A stretch of DNA of 64,000 nucleotides from Hyaloscypha bicolor E. Lineage: Eukaryota; Ascomycota; Leotiomycetes; Helotiales; Hyaloscyphaceae. The notes below the pieces were generated by a model, which made no database searches, was not told the origin of the DNA, and worked only from the letters and a program-made list of their open reading frames with translations. Positions 1 through 11,076 of the stretch are shown here, piece by piece; the stretch's first letter is position 1; each line of letters opens with the position of its first letter. The position numbers and the translations under genes are program-made. Where the stretch lies: the NCBI RefSeq assembly GCF_002865645.1, contig NW_020194512.1, positions 1,337,119-1,401,118 on the forward strand, in the 5' to 3' direction.

Positions 1-360
1 TTTTATTATAAGGTAAGGCTTTCTTTTTCGGCTATTCTTTAGCCCCCGGTACGTATACAAAAGGTGGGCAAGACATACGTCCCTCTATCCCTTACTTATA
101 ATAGCTTAGGAAATATATCCTCAAGAATATACGTATGCTTCCTGTACTTAAGATATACGTATATATACGTTCCTGTAAGGCGCCAAAGGCGCTGAACGCC
201 GTGCCCCTAGCCTATTAAGGTCCTCGTATTAGTAGAGAATATAAATGTGCTTTGTATGTAGTTATGCCCTGTATACCGTGCCCCTAGCCTATTAAGGTCC
301 TAATATTAGTAGAGAAATAAGCTTTAGAACTCCCAGAACTAGCGCTCTGTCTAGTTCTCT
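1..360. repeat. Dispersed repeat, copy A
   Basis: AT-rich segment that recurs, diverged, at 2862-3240 in the same orientation. Both copies share a block starting ttttatta, containing ggctattctttagcccc, and a later block gcccctagcc(t/c)attaagg followed by attagtagaga. Within copy A that later block occurs twice, near 201-238 and 278-316. Many differences between copies are C/T or G/A changes, as expected after repeat-induced point mutation, but I did not count them. No coding capacity is seen. It could be a solo LTR or another transposon relic; the family is not recognised. Confidence 0.6.
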
Positions 361-399
361 GCCAAGAATATATCCTCACCACGAGTATGTCGCTGCTTT

Positions 400-960
400 G
401 GCTTTGTACGCGACACGCTAAATAAAAGAAGCAAAAGGCAAAAACCTTGCCAACTTCCCAAACTCCGAGGAGCAGGGGTAGGGTGTAAGGAAACCAAGAC
501 GAACTGAGTTTTTCAGGAGAAACCTTTCTACCTCCCCTGTGAAGTGGGCGAAACCAGGTACGTACAAAGTAGGGGAAGCGGGGGTTTCCTGTTAGTTCAA
601 CATCAATTGCGGACGTTAATGTTGAAGCTTGTGTGCTTTTTGGCTAGTTTAATCTCTACACCATATGGAGGGTTAGTTTAGCCATGTTCTAACTTACAAA
701 CAGAGTTTGCAAGTTGAGTGGAGAAGAATTCCTTATTTTAGTACATAGGGGGAATACTTTTAATAGACACACTCAACCTCGCGCTTCAGCCCTGCTAGAG
801 AGGCTGAAATATTAATAAACGAGCACTTTCATTTACAGATCTGTATTAAAAGCAAACTCGTTATCTTTTATTTCTCATGTTGTATTCCTGCTTTTCTAAT
901 TCTATAATTGTTACCAACTCTGATCACCGCCACACATCCAACCTTTATATCACAACGCCA
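400..960. other. Non-coding, AT-rich
   Basis: No gene or recognisable element is seen. It probably contains the 3' flank of the minus-strand UbiA-like gene. Confidence 0.5.
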
Positions 961-968
961 TAAAAGAT

Positions 969-1980
969 TCAAATAACAGTAATCCCACCGGTAAATAATG
1001 GCAAGCAATAGAGCATCATACACCATACACACCACAACTTCTCACTAAGCTCATCCTTCTTCTGCGTCCTGAAAACCAACAGATGACGCGACAATCCCAA
1101 CCCCAAGCACACGCTGAACACGTATCCCGCAACCCCCACACCCAAAAACAGAGGACAGACAGCAGACCACAACGCAATCGGGACAGCGAGTCGCCAGCGT
1201 GCGACTTCATGTCCATAGACAATCGGCATCGTCCTCCGTCCGCGAGCCGAGTCCCCAGCTATATCTGGCAGGTCGAGGATTGAGATCGTGGAGCAAATTG
1301 CGGCAGTGAGGATACACAGCCATCCATATCCCATGTTATTCAGTCCAGAAGCACCAGTAAGAGCGACGATGGAGCCAGCGTTGAAGGCTGCAATACCCAA
1401 TGCGTTGGTGAGGTTCCTGAGGTGAAAATTCTCGTTCGCAGCGCCGAGATCGTTGTAGACCCATGCCAAGACCACGATTGAAAGCGTTTCTTGGGAGTTG
1501 CCGAGATATTCTGAGAGAATAAGGGAGAGTGGAAGGATGGCGAACAGGAGGCGTCTTGCTGAGTCGGGCGTTATCCGGCCGGAGGGAATAGGGCGCCATG
1601 ATTTATTTTAAAGAGTCTTCGATGATTGAGGAGGGGAGGCGCTGGTTCGAGATATCGCAGATTAGGAGGTTGATGCTAATCCAGAGAAGGAGGATTGGGA
1701 GATGAGAGAGGGTTGAGAGGAGAGAAGGTGTGGAGTTTGTTGTGAGAAGAGGGCCTGAGAGCGCGGTAGAGAGGGCAAAGAGAGTTTGTGGGACCGTCAC
1801 ACATTTTATGTTGGCTTTGGAGAAAAGGTAAAGTGTGTTGAGGTGGTAGAGGGAAGACTTGTGCTGGTGGTGGTTAGCGTGGCTTTTATTCGGTGGGTAT
1901 TGCGTGCGAACCTTCTCCTGTTGTTCATTACTCAAACATGGCAGTGGGGCTTCATCTTGAAAATCGATCTTGATACCCAT
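969..1980 (-). pseudogene. UbiA-family prenyltransferase, one-base frameshift
   Basis: Integral-membrane prenyltransferase of the UbiA superfamily (prenyl transfer to an acceptor; substrate unknown). The first frame runs from ATG at 1980 through hydrophobic segments to DISNQRLPSSIIEDSL, the first Asp-rich region. It then meets a stop just after a TTTT run at 1606-1609 (plus strand). Removing one base of that run restores the expected continuation NKSWRPIPSGRITPD and joins the second frame, which has NDLGAANEN and the second Asp-rich motif DLPDIAGD and ends at 969. Restored length is about 330 aa, with no introns. Either this is a recent pseudogene or the homopolymer length is a sequencing error. 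Both Asp motifs and the basic loop are otherwise kept. Confidence 0.75.
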
Positions 1981-1989
1981 GATTGAAAG

Positions 1990-2860
1990 TCAAAAGAAGG
2001 TAAGTTAATGTTGCAGTCAATGTTGGTTATGTTGTAATATAATAAGATGAAGAGGAGAAATGAGGTGTGGCCGGACATCTGAGCTAAATTTTCGTTTCGG
2101 GTGCTGAATCGCCCCTACGCATAGTCCGACAAAAAGTTATATAATTAAGAACTGCGTTCTTTACTTTTATCGGATGTATATAGCTTAATAAGCTCGGTAC
2201 CTAAACGCGTGAAGCTAAGCAGGCTCAAATGAAACAATTCGGTGAATGTAGTCGGTAGTTTCTATGCAGCAGTCAAGGGGGTTAAATACAGACGGGCAGC
2301 AATTTGAACAAAAGACTGTCGAAGAAATGGGGGGGGGGACAATGACTTCTTCCCAGGCAGGATATAGAGGGATTCCCAAGACCATCCCGTGTCTGATACA
2401 TTGTCTCCCCTTACCTGTGATCGAACAGTTCAGGGTCCTCACTGGACGGCTGTAAATCATAAAAATATCAAGCTGCTGCAACTTCAATAAATACTTTAAC
2501 CTAGTATCAGACATACATATACACACTCCCGATTAGCATCATCATTTCAATCTCTCGGTATTAATATTCGGGCCGAGTGGATCCATTAGTTTGGGAGACC
2601 TGTGTTATGTGGCGACTTAGAACTATGTCTGTTGGAAAGAAAAACAGTGTGACCCTGTCAACCCCTGCAACACCCCTGTTTTGCTCGCGTAGCATTCCTG
2701 AAACATGGGTATAGGCCAAAAAGGGGAAATGACAGGGGGCCAACTCTGATTAGAACGCATAAATACCCTCTCTGGATAGACCCTAGAACAGATACTTATG
2801 TATTTGAGAATTTAATTCCCTTCTAGCCCCCTTCCTCCGCACTTAGCAAGCTAATTTTTG
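1990..2860. other. Non-coding
   Basis: Upstream flank of the UbiA-like pseudogene. Short open frames here have no recognisable features, and I see no element with defined ends. Confidence 0.4.
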
Positions 2861-2861
2861 T

Positions 2862-3240
2862 AATTTTATTATTAGGTAAGGCTTTCTTTTTCGGCTATTC
2901 TTTAGCCCCGGTACGCATACAAAAGGTGAGCAAGAAGCATGTCCCTCTCTTGCCCCATAATCGCTTAAAAAAGTATATCCTCAATATACGCGTACGGCTG
3001 CTGCAATAAGGAGTAGTTCGATATCCTTGGCTGCATTTTCAGAATTGTCTACCAGCTCTTCTAGCATTACACAAGGAGCCTCGATTACGACAAGCACGCT
3101 TAAGGTATACCTATATGCTCCGCACGCCGTTGCGCGCCGAAGGCGCGTAACGCCATGCCCCTAGCCCATTAAGGTCCCAGTATTAGTAGAGATAAGACCT
3201 AGAGCTCCCAGAATTAGCACGATGGCTAGTTGTATAATAA
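2862..3240. repeat. Dispersed repeat, copy B
   Basis: Direct-orientation partner of the repeat at 1-360, sharing the ttttattat(a/t)aggtaaggc start and the cccctagcc(t/c)attaagg block. The two copies bracket the UbiA-like pseudogene at a distance of about 2.86 kb. That spacing would suit LTRs, but no retrotransposon coding sequence lies between them. Confidence 0.55.
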
Positions 3241-4140
3241 TCAAGTCCAGCGAAATTATATAATAATCAAGTCGCCAAATACGTAGCGCATAACTCAATG
3301 CGTAAAATTATATACGTTCTAAACATAACACAAGCATAATTTAAGAATAAGTCAAGTACAAACCAAGCATAATTTAAGGCAAAAATTCTGATATTCTTAC
3401 TCGGAGCTCCTATTAGCCAGAGCCCCCTATCCAAGTTTATAGGGAAATAATAATAGTATAATCATGTCTAGCGGATTTTATTGCGTTACGTACGAAGGAC
3501 ATGACCATAAGTCTTGCAATTGGCAGGGGTGAGTGCTAGGCCTCAGGACGCCATAGAGACATGGCAGAGCAACCAGGCTTAGGGGTTTGATAGCCTAAAG
3601 TGCTGTCCTCTCTAGCGATATCTATAGGGCCATTGCGCTATCCGTCAGCATGTAAAGCCTATAAAGCCGTCTACTTACATCGCCCTCCCGTTGCTATGCC
3701 ACTACCTTTCCATTCAAGCAAACATGGCTCCAGACCCAGGCTGTTACAGCAACTGCCAAGACTTACGAGTTAGAGCCGCATTCTCCATATTGAAGTCCTA
3801 AATTATATAATTTTGCCATCCCTATGTTCGACCCACGTGAGGAGAATTAACGATCTACTGCAGCACTTCGGCCTCGTCTCGTATTAATGGTACCAATCAG
3901 GCGCAAGCGACATCCGAAGTGAAGTTGCACGACAGATGCAAGCGTGTATTTCTAAATCGGAGCCAACGAGGAGGGACGTGTTCATGTTGTATTGAAAATG
4001 TGAACAAAAGTGGAGAAACTGGAAGAGCTAGTGAATAGGAAATGCAAAGAGGGGGAAAGTGAGGATCGTTGTCTGCAATTATACTAATGGCCACTCGTGA
4101 GCGCCAAACCCTGTGACTGCTATAAGGTCCCAAAACACCC
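3241..4140. other. Non-coding, AT-rich
   Basis: No gene recognised. A minus-strand open frame at 4079-4375 looks protein-like near its start but runs through the terminal-repeat motif at 4142-4190. It may be a small gene cut by an insertion. Confidence 0.4.
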
Positions 4141-4141
4141 T

Positions 4142-4190
4142 GACCCCCAATCGACACCCGGGGGTGGGGGGTGTCGTTTTACATGTTCCC
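4142..4190. repeat. Solo terminal repeat related to the MITE at 7269
   Basis: Matches the right end of the 7269-7581 element: ccccaatcgacaccc, a G-run, then gtcgtttta and a nearby ttccc. It contains its own inverted repeat, cgacaccc against gggtgtcg. No partner end was found nearby. Confidence 0.5.
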
Positions 4191-4476
4191 GAGAAAGGCG
4201 GCCACGAGGGAACGTCCATGACATTGTTGGCTTGGGATCGATGTCGCGTGAGTTTGTTGGATAGGACAATAGTGGACGTGTCGAAGAGTATTTTTCGCAG
4301 TTCTGAGGCGAGAAATGGATGGGGATGGCCGAGGGGAGAGTGGAATGTTATGTATGCTGGCATTGTCAGTTTCACGTCCTCGGCGGCCGTGCTTGTGTAA
4401 CCACGAAGGTCTAAGTCATTTGTGGTAGTATTTGGACTTGTGGGTTCAAAGGCATACCTCCAAAATTAGCGAGGAA

Positions 4477-6787
4477 TTAAAAAATGTCGATTATCTGCCT
4501 TTGAGACATCGAGAAGATAGTGGGTGATATCCCATCCACCATTCCAATTCGTTCCCAAGCACCTGGATTCTCCAGCGAGCGGCCCAGATAGAGAACAAGG
4601 CATCGTCTTTTCGTCTTGCCGACTAATAAGCAGTGGCAGGTACCAGTCCAAGATGTCTTTGGAGGAGTCTCTCCATATGGAACTCGTACAACAGTCGATA
4701 TCAGCTGTCCACTGATCTTACCGCTCCACGGTTTCAGGACAACATCGGGTTTAAGTGTAGCATCTTCTGGGCCGACTCTATTTGAGCCTTTCACCACATA
4801 ATCATACGTAAATTCTTCATGTTCGATCGAGTTTCCTTCGGAGGGCTCATTACGCTCTACTATAACATTGAGCTCGATTGGAACGAGGTAGCTAGCCACT
4901 GTGATCGAACCCGGAGGAGTAGCCTTGACCTTTCGACAATCTAGGTCATAGGTGAAGGGGTCGATTTGGGAGCTAACGTTCGAAGGTTTAGTAGAGATGT
5001 ACGAAATTGGGCCATCAACGCTTGCCCAGCTCCAGGTCGGAGCGTAATGGCCAGGGTTCATGCGGCATGAATGCATTCCATGGCGTTCTGGGAGCTGTGC
5101 TTCCCAGCCCAGACTTTCCACGAGCATGTCTTCCCACAAACCCCAAAGAGGCGTCCAACCAGTACTTTTTTGAATGCGCTTCATGACAGAATCCATGGCT
5201 GGGAGCCGGTCTGAAGGTCGAGTGATGTCTCTTCTCGTAAATTCCTCCACCAACGATGTCCATGAGCTGTGTGATATGATTTCCAGTTGCGCGGACCATG
5301 AGTGGCCTGTGACCCCCTGATCGAATCCTTCCCAAACAGAATGGCAATGGCATTCAAACTTCAAGGCAGAGGGAGTAAAAAACATCGTTCTTTCAGCAAG
5401 GAGACGTTCTTGCCATATCCATGCCCTGGTAGACACTTTGCCATAATCGCCTCCCGTGTCCTCCTTCCCTAAAGGGTGTGATCGCCTCCGACATTGAAGT
5501 TTCAAAGCCCCAATGCCATTGACAGTCATGCTTATGTCGAAAGGGGACCATTTGCGATCTCGCTCCACCAAGATACGATCCATTTCGGAACTAGCAGAAG
5601 CGGCTGCTATGGTCACAGTGGCATTTCCGTATATCTCTCCCATTTTTGGAGCCTGCTTATTGAAATCGTCATCATCTTGCTGGATGATGCACAATCGATC
5701 GATCCAGATATATTCAATACCAAGCGCACGAGCACACTCAATAATGTCCTGAAAAAGAGGCGGTAAGTCGTCCAACCGCATTCCAGCCTTCCTTGCCTCA
5801 TATGTGGACGCGTCTGTTAAGTAAGTATCTGAGTTCACAGATCCCCAGCAATAACTGAGTGCAAGATATATAGCACGAACGCTTTTTGGCTCTATGAGCT
5901 GAATACGACTTGGATTGTTGGCTTCGATCCAGATGACGCGATCTGGAAGGAAAGGCAAAGATTTACGAGCCCAACAGTTGTGTTCGTTGAGACAGCGGGA
6001 CAATTGACCTTGTATGAAGGTTAGGCATCTTTTATCGCCAACACGTCTCGGTATATCTTCTGCAAAGCCCAAGTAAGGGACAACTGCTGAGAGGGCAATA
6101 TCTAGGCATCCCCGTTAGCAATCTCTTGTCTTGAACCTCGCTCCCATTTTAATTAGACAACATACCACCAATAGTGGACTGATCGGCAGCGAGTCGAGGT
6201 CGATAAATCTCAACATCTACAGCAGATTTCGAAGTGTCCGAAGCAGAACCAACCGTAATAACAAAATTTAAATCATGGTCAACCGGTAACTCGACCCGGA
6301 ACAAGCCCTCTGCAGCTTCCCTGCCAATAGGCAAAGTGGAAATAACTCCAAACTCTAACCGCACAACCACGGGCAAGTTAAGCGCAAGAAAGATATGAAT
6401 GTATGACCCTTCCTTCTCCCACCCAGGACATACAGCCCCGACTGCAGATTGGACCATAGAACAGTAAAAGCAACCACCTTTCACCGCATCAATTAGATAT
6501 TTCGACTTTTCGATGGTGATTTTCCCGACTGGTGTCCCGGCAGGAATTCTGTACTCTGTTTCAGCCCATGGTTTGTGCTGATCCGAATCGCCTTTTTTGG
6601 AGGCCAGGTATGGGTCGAAGTTCAAGCATACTGTGCACACTTTGCTTGGGGGTAGTATTTGGATGAGATCTTGGGCTTTTGTAACGGGTGAGGTTGTTGC
6701 TGGTGAGGCTAGAAGTGAGCGTAATTGCTCGAATGGAACGGCGGTTGAAATCCTCATCGACCCAGCTGGTGCCGGTTGTTGAGACAT
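4477..6787 (-). CDS. HET-domain protein (748 aa, one intron)
   Basis: Heterokaryon-incompatibility type protein; the family is linked to non-self recognition and programmed cell death in filamentous fungi. Exon 1 is 6787-6166. The intron is 6165-6102 (GTATGT donor, TGCTAAC branch, CTAG acceptor). Exon 2 is 6101-4477, and the join reads DIALSAVVPYLGFAED. The N-terminal part has paired cysteines C51-C54 and C106-C109 (CTVC, CFYC), a pattern common ahead of fungal HET domains. The HET domain spans about residues 286-440, with LALSYCWGS, YIWIDRLCIIQ and APKMGEIYGNATVTIAA. The C-terminal part is unassigned. It is transcribed divergently from the HET gene starting at 7786, sharing an intergenic region of about 1 kb. 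The true partner and trigger are unknown. Confidence 0.9.
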
Positions 6788-7268
6788 TTTGGCTTTCTCC
6801 TCTGTCGTGGTAATTATGTCTTATCGGAAGATGGGGAAGGTGATTGGGGTTTAGTAAATATACCAGCTGATGCGCCTTTGACTTGACGTCTAGATACATA
6901 CTGTCCTAGCTCAATCGAGGAATAAACAAGTAAGACGGACATGAAGAAGGGCCGAGTTAACTCAATGAGGATATTTTCAGGACGTGGCGCAGCACTGCAT
7001 GATGCAAGGACTTTGCATCTTGGCATGGCGATCGGTGGCAGAAACCGGCCCCTCCCAACCTTTCAAAAACCATCTTTCATTTTCACATCCAAATTCTTGA
7101 TCGGCCGTAGATCCTTTTCAGGCTACATCGCCATGGCTCTCTTGACAAAGATCTTTGGTATTTGCTGGCCTGGTCGCAAGGCTTCCCGCGCCCCGTCTCC
7201 TCTCCTCGGCTCGTCGCGTATAACCACTAACCCCGAACCATGGCTTTGCTGAAGTTATCGCTCTTGAC

Positions 7269-7581
7269 GGGAAAAACTAAAACAACCCCCCCCCTGGCTG
7301 TCGATTAGGGGTGTTGATAAACTTGTGATTGGCTACCTAAGCTCTTCAAAAATCTTAAGTTAAGGAGCTATTACTAATCCAAAGCTTATAAAAAGCTTAT
7401 ATTTAAATAGCCCTTAATTAGGGCTATAAGTAAATAAAACGATTATTAAATTATATTAATTCCTTAAGATTGTATTAAATTAAAGAAAAAGCAAGAGTTT
7501 TGGTGTTCCTGTCCGAGCGCCTCTACTTTGGGTTAGTGGCCCCCAATCGACACCCTGGGGGGGTCGTTTTAGTCTTTCCCT
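7269..7581. mobile_element. MITE with ~45-bp terminal inverted repeats
   Basis: The left end at about 7269-7315 reads gggaaaaactaaaac(a)accccc, then tcgattagggg. The right end at about 7538-7581 is its inverse: ccccaatcgacaccc, G-run, gtcgttttagtctttccc. The interior of about 220 bp is very AT-rich and has no coding capacity. Target-site duplication is not clear. It sits in the shared promoter of two divergent HET genes and has a related solo end at 4142-4190. Confidence 0.7.
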
Positions 7582-7611
7582 AGTTGCCGGCAAATATCGA
7601 AACGAGGTTCA

Positions 7612-7671
7612 ATAGTCGGACTTGACGTCGCGCTAAAGGGCCCCTTTAGCGCCACGTCAAGTCCGACTATT
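7612..7671. repeat. Near-perfect 60-bp palindrome
   Basis: The two roughly 30-base arms are inverse copies with essentially no loop. The left arm runs aatagtcggacttgacgt to gcgctaaaggg; the right arm is its reverse complement with one mismatch (cg against cc) and one extra base at the centre. It lies about 115 bp upstream of the HET gene start at 7786 and just outside the MITE end at 7581. Confidence 0.9.
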
Positions 7672-7706
7672 TAAGTCAACGGATGGGATCTCGGTTACAA
7701 GTCGAC

Positions 7707-7731
7707 CACGTGACAAAGCACACATATAAAT
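7707..7731 (+). promoter_or_regulatory. CACGTG box and TATA-like box before HET gene
   Basis: cacgtg at 7707-7712 is an E-box of the kind bound by bHLH factors. atataaat at 7723-7730 is TATA-like and lies about 60 bp before the ATG at 7786. Both are sequence matches only. Confidence 0.4.
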
Positions 7732-7785
7732 TGGGATTTTTGACTTTCCACTAAGGAAAATCACGGCAAACAATTTGCATTAAAG

Positions 7786-9907
7786 ATGGCGACTTCTTTT
7801 TGTTTCAACAACCCATGCAAATACTGTTTAATTCTCACAGTTGATCACTCTGAAGCCTTCCTGAAAACCGGTGGTGACCTTTCCATTGACTACGAGCGGC
7901 TTGACACATTCCCTGATTTCCCCCAGCTTAAAGCCTCGACCAAAGATGGCTGTGCCTTTTGTGGACTTCTGCGAGCTTCGTGCCAATCACACTGCTCATA
8001 CGGTGACCCGTTCGCCAGATCTACCGATGGTAAGAAGCCATTCGAAAGTATTGTTCAGATATACGGAGCCAAAATCACTTCCGTGGGAGGTAGAAGGGGA
8101 ATGACGACCTTGCAATTTTCAATCCGCCCAATAGATAGCGCTTATGATTCCTCATCTCTTACTACGATCTACTTTAACCTTTATTGTTGTAATGGTATAA
8201 CCAGCTTCCCGCTTAAGTTTAGGCCTATTCTGACCCCTTCTTCCAGATAGCCCTGCCACGAGCCAGATCAAGCAGCCTCAGCCACTCCCAACAGCCCTTG
8301 ATCCTCGAAACTTGCAGCGTATTACCGACTGGATGGAAGAATGCAAGGAATTGCACGAAAGATGCCGCCTGGAGAAGGACCCGCCATACCTACCTACTCG
8401 TGTTATTGACGTTGGACCACCTGATGGATCGTGTGATCCACGCTTGTACATTACTCACGGTATCACTGGGGTTTATGCAGCGCTTAGCCATTGTTGGGGG
8501 CCTTCGTCAAAAGACCAATATAAGACATTATTGTCTAATATAGAACATAGTTTAGAGGGAATGCCGATATCTGAACTTCCGCAGAATTTCCGAGACGCAA
8601 TCATTGTCACGCGAGCACTGGGTCTGAGGTACTTGTGGATTGATTCCGTCTGTATTATCCAAGATAGTGAAGATGACTGGAAGGTGGAGATTAGAAAAAT
8701 GGGTCGTATATACGGTACGGCTCATTTCGTCATTGCCGCCACATCATCATCCTCCAGCAACTCAGGGTTTCTCGTCCGCGGAGTAAGGGCATCTGTTCAA
8801 ATGCCACTCCATTCTGTAAATGGCTCCCCGCTTGGACAGTATTGTATCCGACCGCAATCACGAGCTGGGGGCGGAGGATGGTTCCAAGACATTGGGATGT
8901 CACCATGGAACATGCGTGGCTGGACCCTCCAGGAACGATTACTTTCGAGGCGCGTCATTCATTTCACAACCGAGAAAATATACTTTGAATGCTGCACCAC
9001 CGATAGCTCAGAAGAAGGGGACATTACACGAGATATGCCAGGGGAGCTGGATACAATGATGGCTTCCCTTGAATTCCAACACCTACTTGGGCTCACTAAG
9101 CAGATCTCATCGATGAAGGAAGTTAACGGTTATGAGGCTGCTGCTCGCTCAGCGTACAATCTTTGGTATACGCTGGTGACAATGTTCTCGGGACGCCAAC
9201 TCACGTTTGAGTCGGATAAATTCCCTGCCATATCTGGTCTTGCGGTCGAAATAGGAGCTTTACTCAAAGACAATTACCTGTTCGGCCTTTGGCTGAATGA
9301 TCTGGTCAGGGGCTTATTGTGGCAACCAAATATCATAAACATGTCACAAGGCTACCCAAGGGTATCGAAGGGAGGATTACGCCAAGCTCCCTCCTGGTCA
9401 TGGGCTGCATACAACGGCGGTGTATCATACTATTCCAGTGAGCTATCGGGGGATAGCGAGGGGCAGAGCCTTCGTATAATAGAGGTTGACCCGAGGACAT
9501 CCGGTTTCACTCCACCAGAGATGAGTGCTCCTGCGAAGCTCAAGGTATCAGGACTTTTGAAGCAGGCAACAATTTTTCGGACTGGGGAGATTAGAGGGGA
9601 CAAATTTAGGCTTGTTCTTGATGGTGAGACGGGCGGGGCATGGGATAATCGTGTGAAGATCAATAATGAGGAAGTTGGTGACTGTTCACTCGATTGTCGG
9701 CATCCTTCATCGTCTGGTGAGAATGTGCGGCTGCTTAAGGTTATGAATAGTACGCAGAAGAACACAGTCAATTATGGTGTACCTGTGGGACTAATACTGG
9801 AAGAGGTTGGTGAGGGGGTATTTCAACGTGTTGGGCTTTTCAACCTTGACTCCACGCAGGAGAGTATATTTGGTGATGAGCAATATCAAGAGATCACGAT
9901 TATTTGA
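7786..9907 (+). CDS. HET-domain protein (689 aa, one intron)
   Basis: Second HET-family protein, head-to-head with the gene at 4477-6787 and built the same way. Exon 1 is 7786-8194. The intron is 8195-8246 (GTATAA donor, CTGAC branch, TTCCAG acceptor). Exon 2 is 8247-9907. N-terminal cysteine pairs are C11/C14 and C56/C59. The HET domain starts near residue 213 (YAALSHCWGP), with YLWIDSVCIIQD near 265 and GRIYGTAHFVIAAT near 290; SPWNMRGWTLQERLLS follows. The C-terminal third is unassigned. The shared architecture suggests an old inverted duplication, but the two sequences are clearly diverged. The MITE and palindrome lie in its upstream region and could affect expression. Confidence 0.9.
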
Positions 9908-10127
9908 ATGGAAGTAGCGCTATGCAAAGGATGTAATTCCGTGTGCTTGCTCTTATTTATCTTGTGGTCAAGTTGCTATAGTGTTCGTAGGGCATGGGTT
10001 CATTACACGACAGGCCCTCTCCGCCCACTCTACTGGCCTGACTCTCCGCGTCATCCGTACTGATGCTTCGCCCCTGCCACATCCGGCCCAGCCACTCAAG
10101 TAGTCAGGGCAGGTTCACTGCCAGCAT

Positions 10128-10548
10128 ATGGAGATGAATGGCACCTTACAGGTAAGAATTCACTCAATTCTCCTGCACTGAGTTCACCTCTAATTTGGAA
10201 AACAACAGTCAACCTGGGGTCAGCTCAAGAAACAATATCCCGACTTCGAGTTCAAGAGTAAGACACATGTTGATCCACTCAACTTGTAGACTCGTACCAT
10301 AGTGAGTTTGCAATCATGGCAAATGAGTAGCCCCTGGGAAATTTGAAATCTCTATTCTCAATTCCGGACCTCCTATCAGCGTCCCCATCCAGGATCAACC
10401 TTGGTTTCCGGCAATTGTTGGCCAAACCGGGTACAGCATTGACTATCTCAATAGTATCAATGAATGGATGTTCATCGACGCAGGCCCACGCACCTGCGGG
10501 ATCTGTTCCTGCATTAGCAACTCTAACTTCCCCAAATTACTCATCTGA
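10128..10548 (+). CDS. Possible small spliced gene, function unknown (96 aa)
   Basis: Three segments join in phase: 10128-10151, 10209-10257 and 10331-10548. The introns start GTAAGA and end AG. The product contains STWGQLKKQYPDFEFK and ISVPIQDQPWFPAIVGQ, then a Cys-rich end (CGICSC). Composition looks like real protein rather than random translation, but I do not recognise a family. An alternative frame upstream (PAYGDEWHLT, near 10115-10150) and a piece at 10620-10735 (ELAVPPPDVETWLKLL) also look coding, so this may be the broken remainder of a longer gene. Confidence 0.3.
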
Positions 10549-10559
10549 AATATAGCTCT

Positions 10560-11076
10560 GCAATGATGTGAGCATCCCATGAATGCCCCTCATCGTTTCG
10601 ATACCACATTTTTCTTTCAGTTGCACTCTGCGTACACGGTCTCGGCCAACCCTTCCTCCGCCGGAATTCTAACGAGCTCGCCGTTCCACCCCCTGATGTG
10701 GAGACATGGCTCAAGCTATTGTAAACGGTTGTACGCCTAACAGCCGCTATGCTGGTACTCAAATATTCGCGTATGGCGGTTACAATACTATTGTGACACG
10801 AGGCAATAGCGTTTGCTAGGTGAAATGTGACTTACTGCTCCTACCCGTGGTCTGGGATTCTCTCAAAGCCACGCCTTCAAGGGAGGGGTTCTATTGCTAG
10901 TTCATATTCGCCAAATTGGAGAGCACGTTATCCAGCAGTTGCTTAGGGAGGTTGTCACCAGGCGGAGACGGGGTTGGGTTTCTGCGTTACTTGTGCCTGA
11001 ATTAATACAATTATTCACTCTGCCTTACAGTCCATGAACAACAGTGAATTCCGGAATGGAAACCTAAAGCTATTCA
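10560..11076. other. Non-coding or decayed coding
   Basis: Apart from one protein-like stretch at about 10620-10735 (plus strand), nothing is recognised. Confidence 0.3.

Noticed and set aside
2215..2743. Two short minus-strand frames
   Set aside because: No family features or splice structure; AT-rich repeat-bearing flank.
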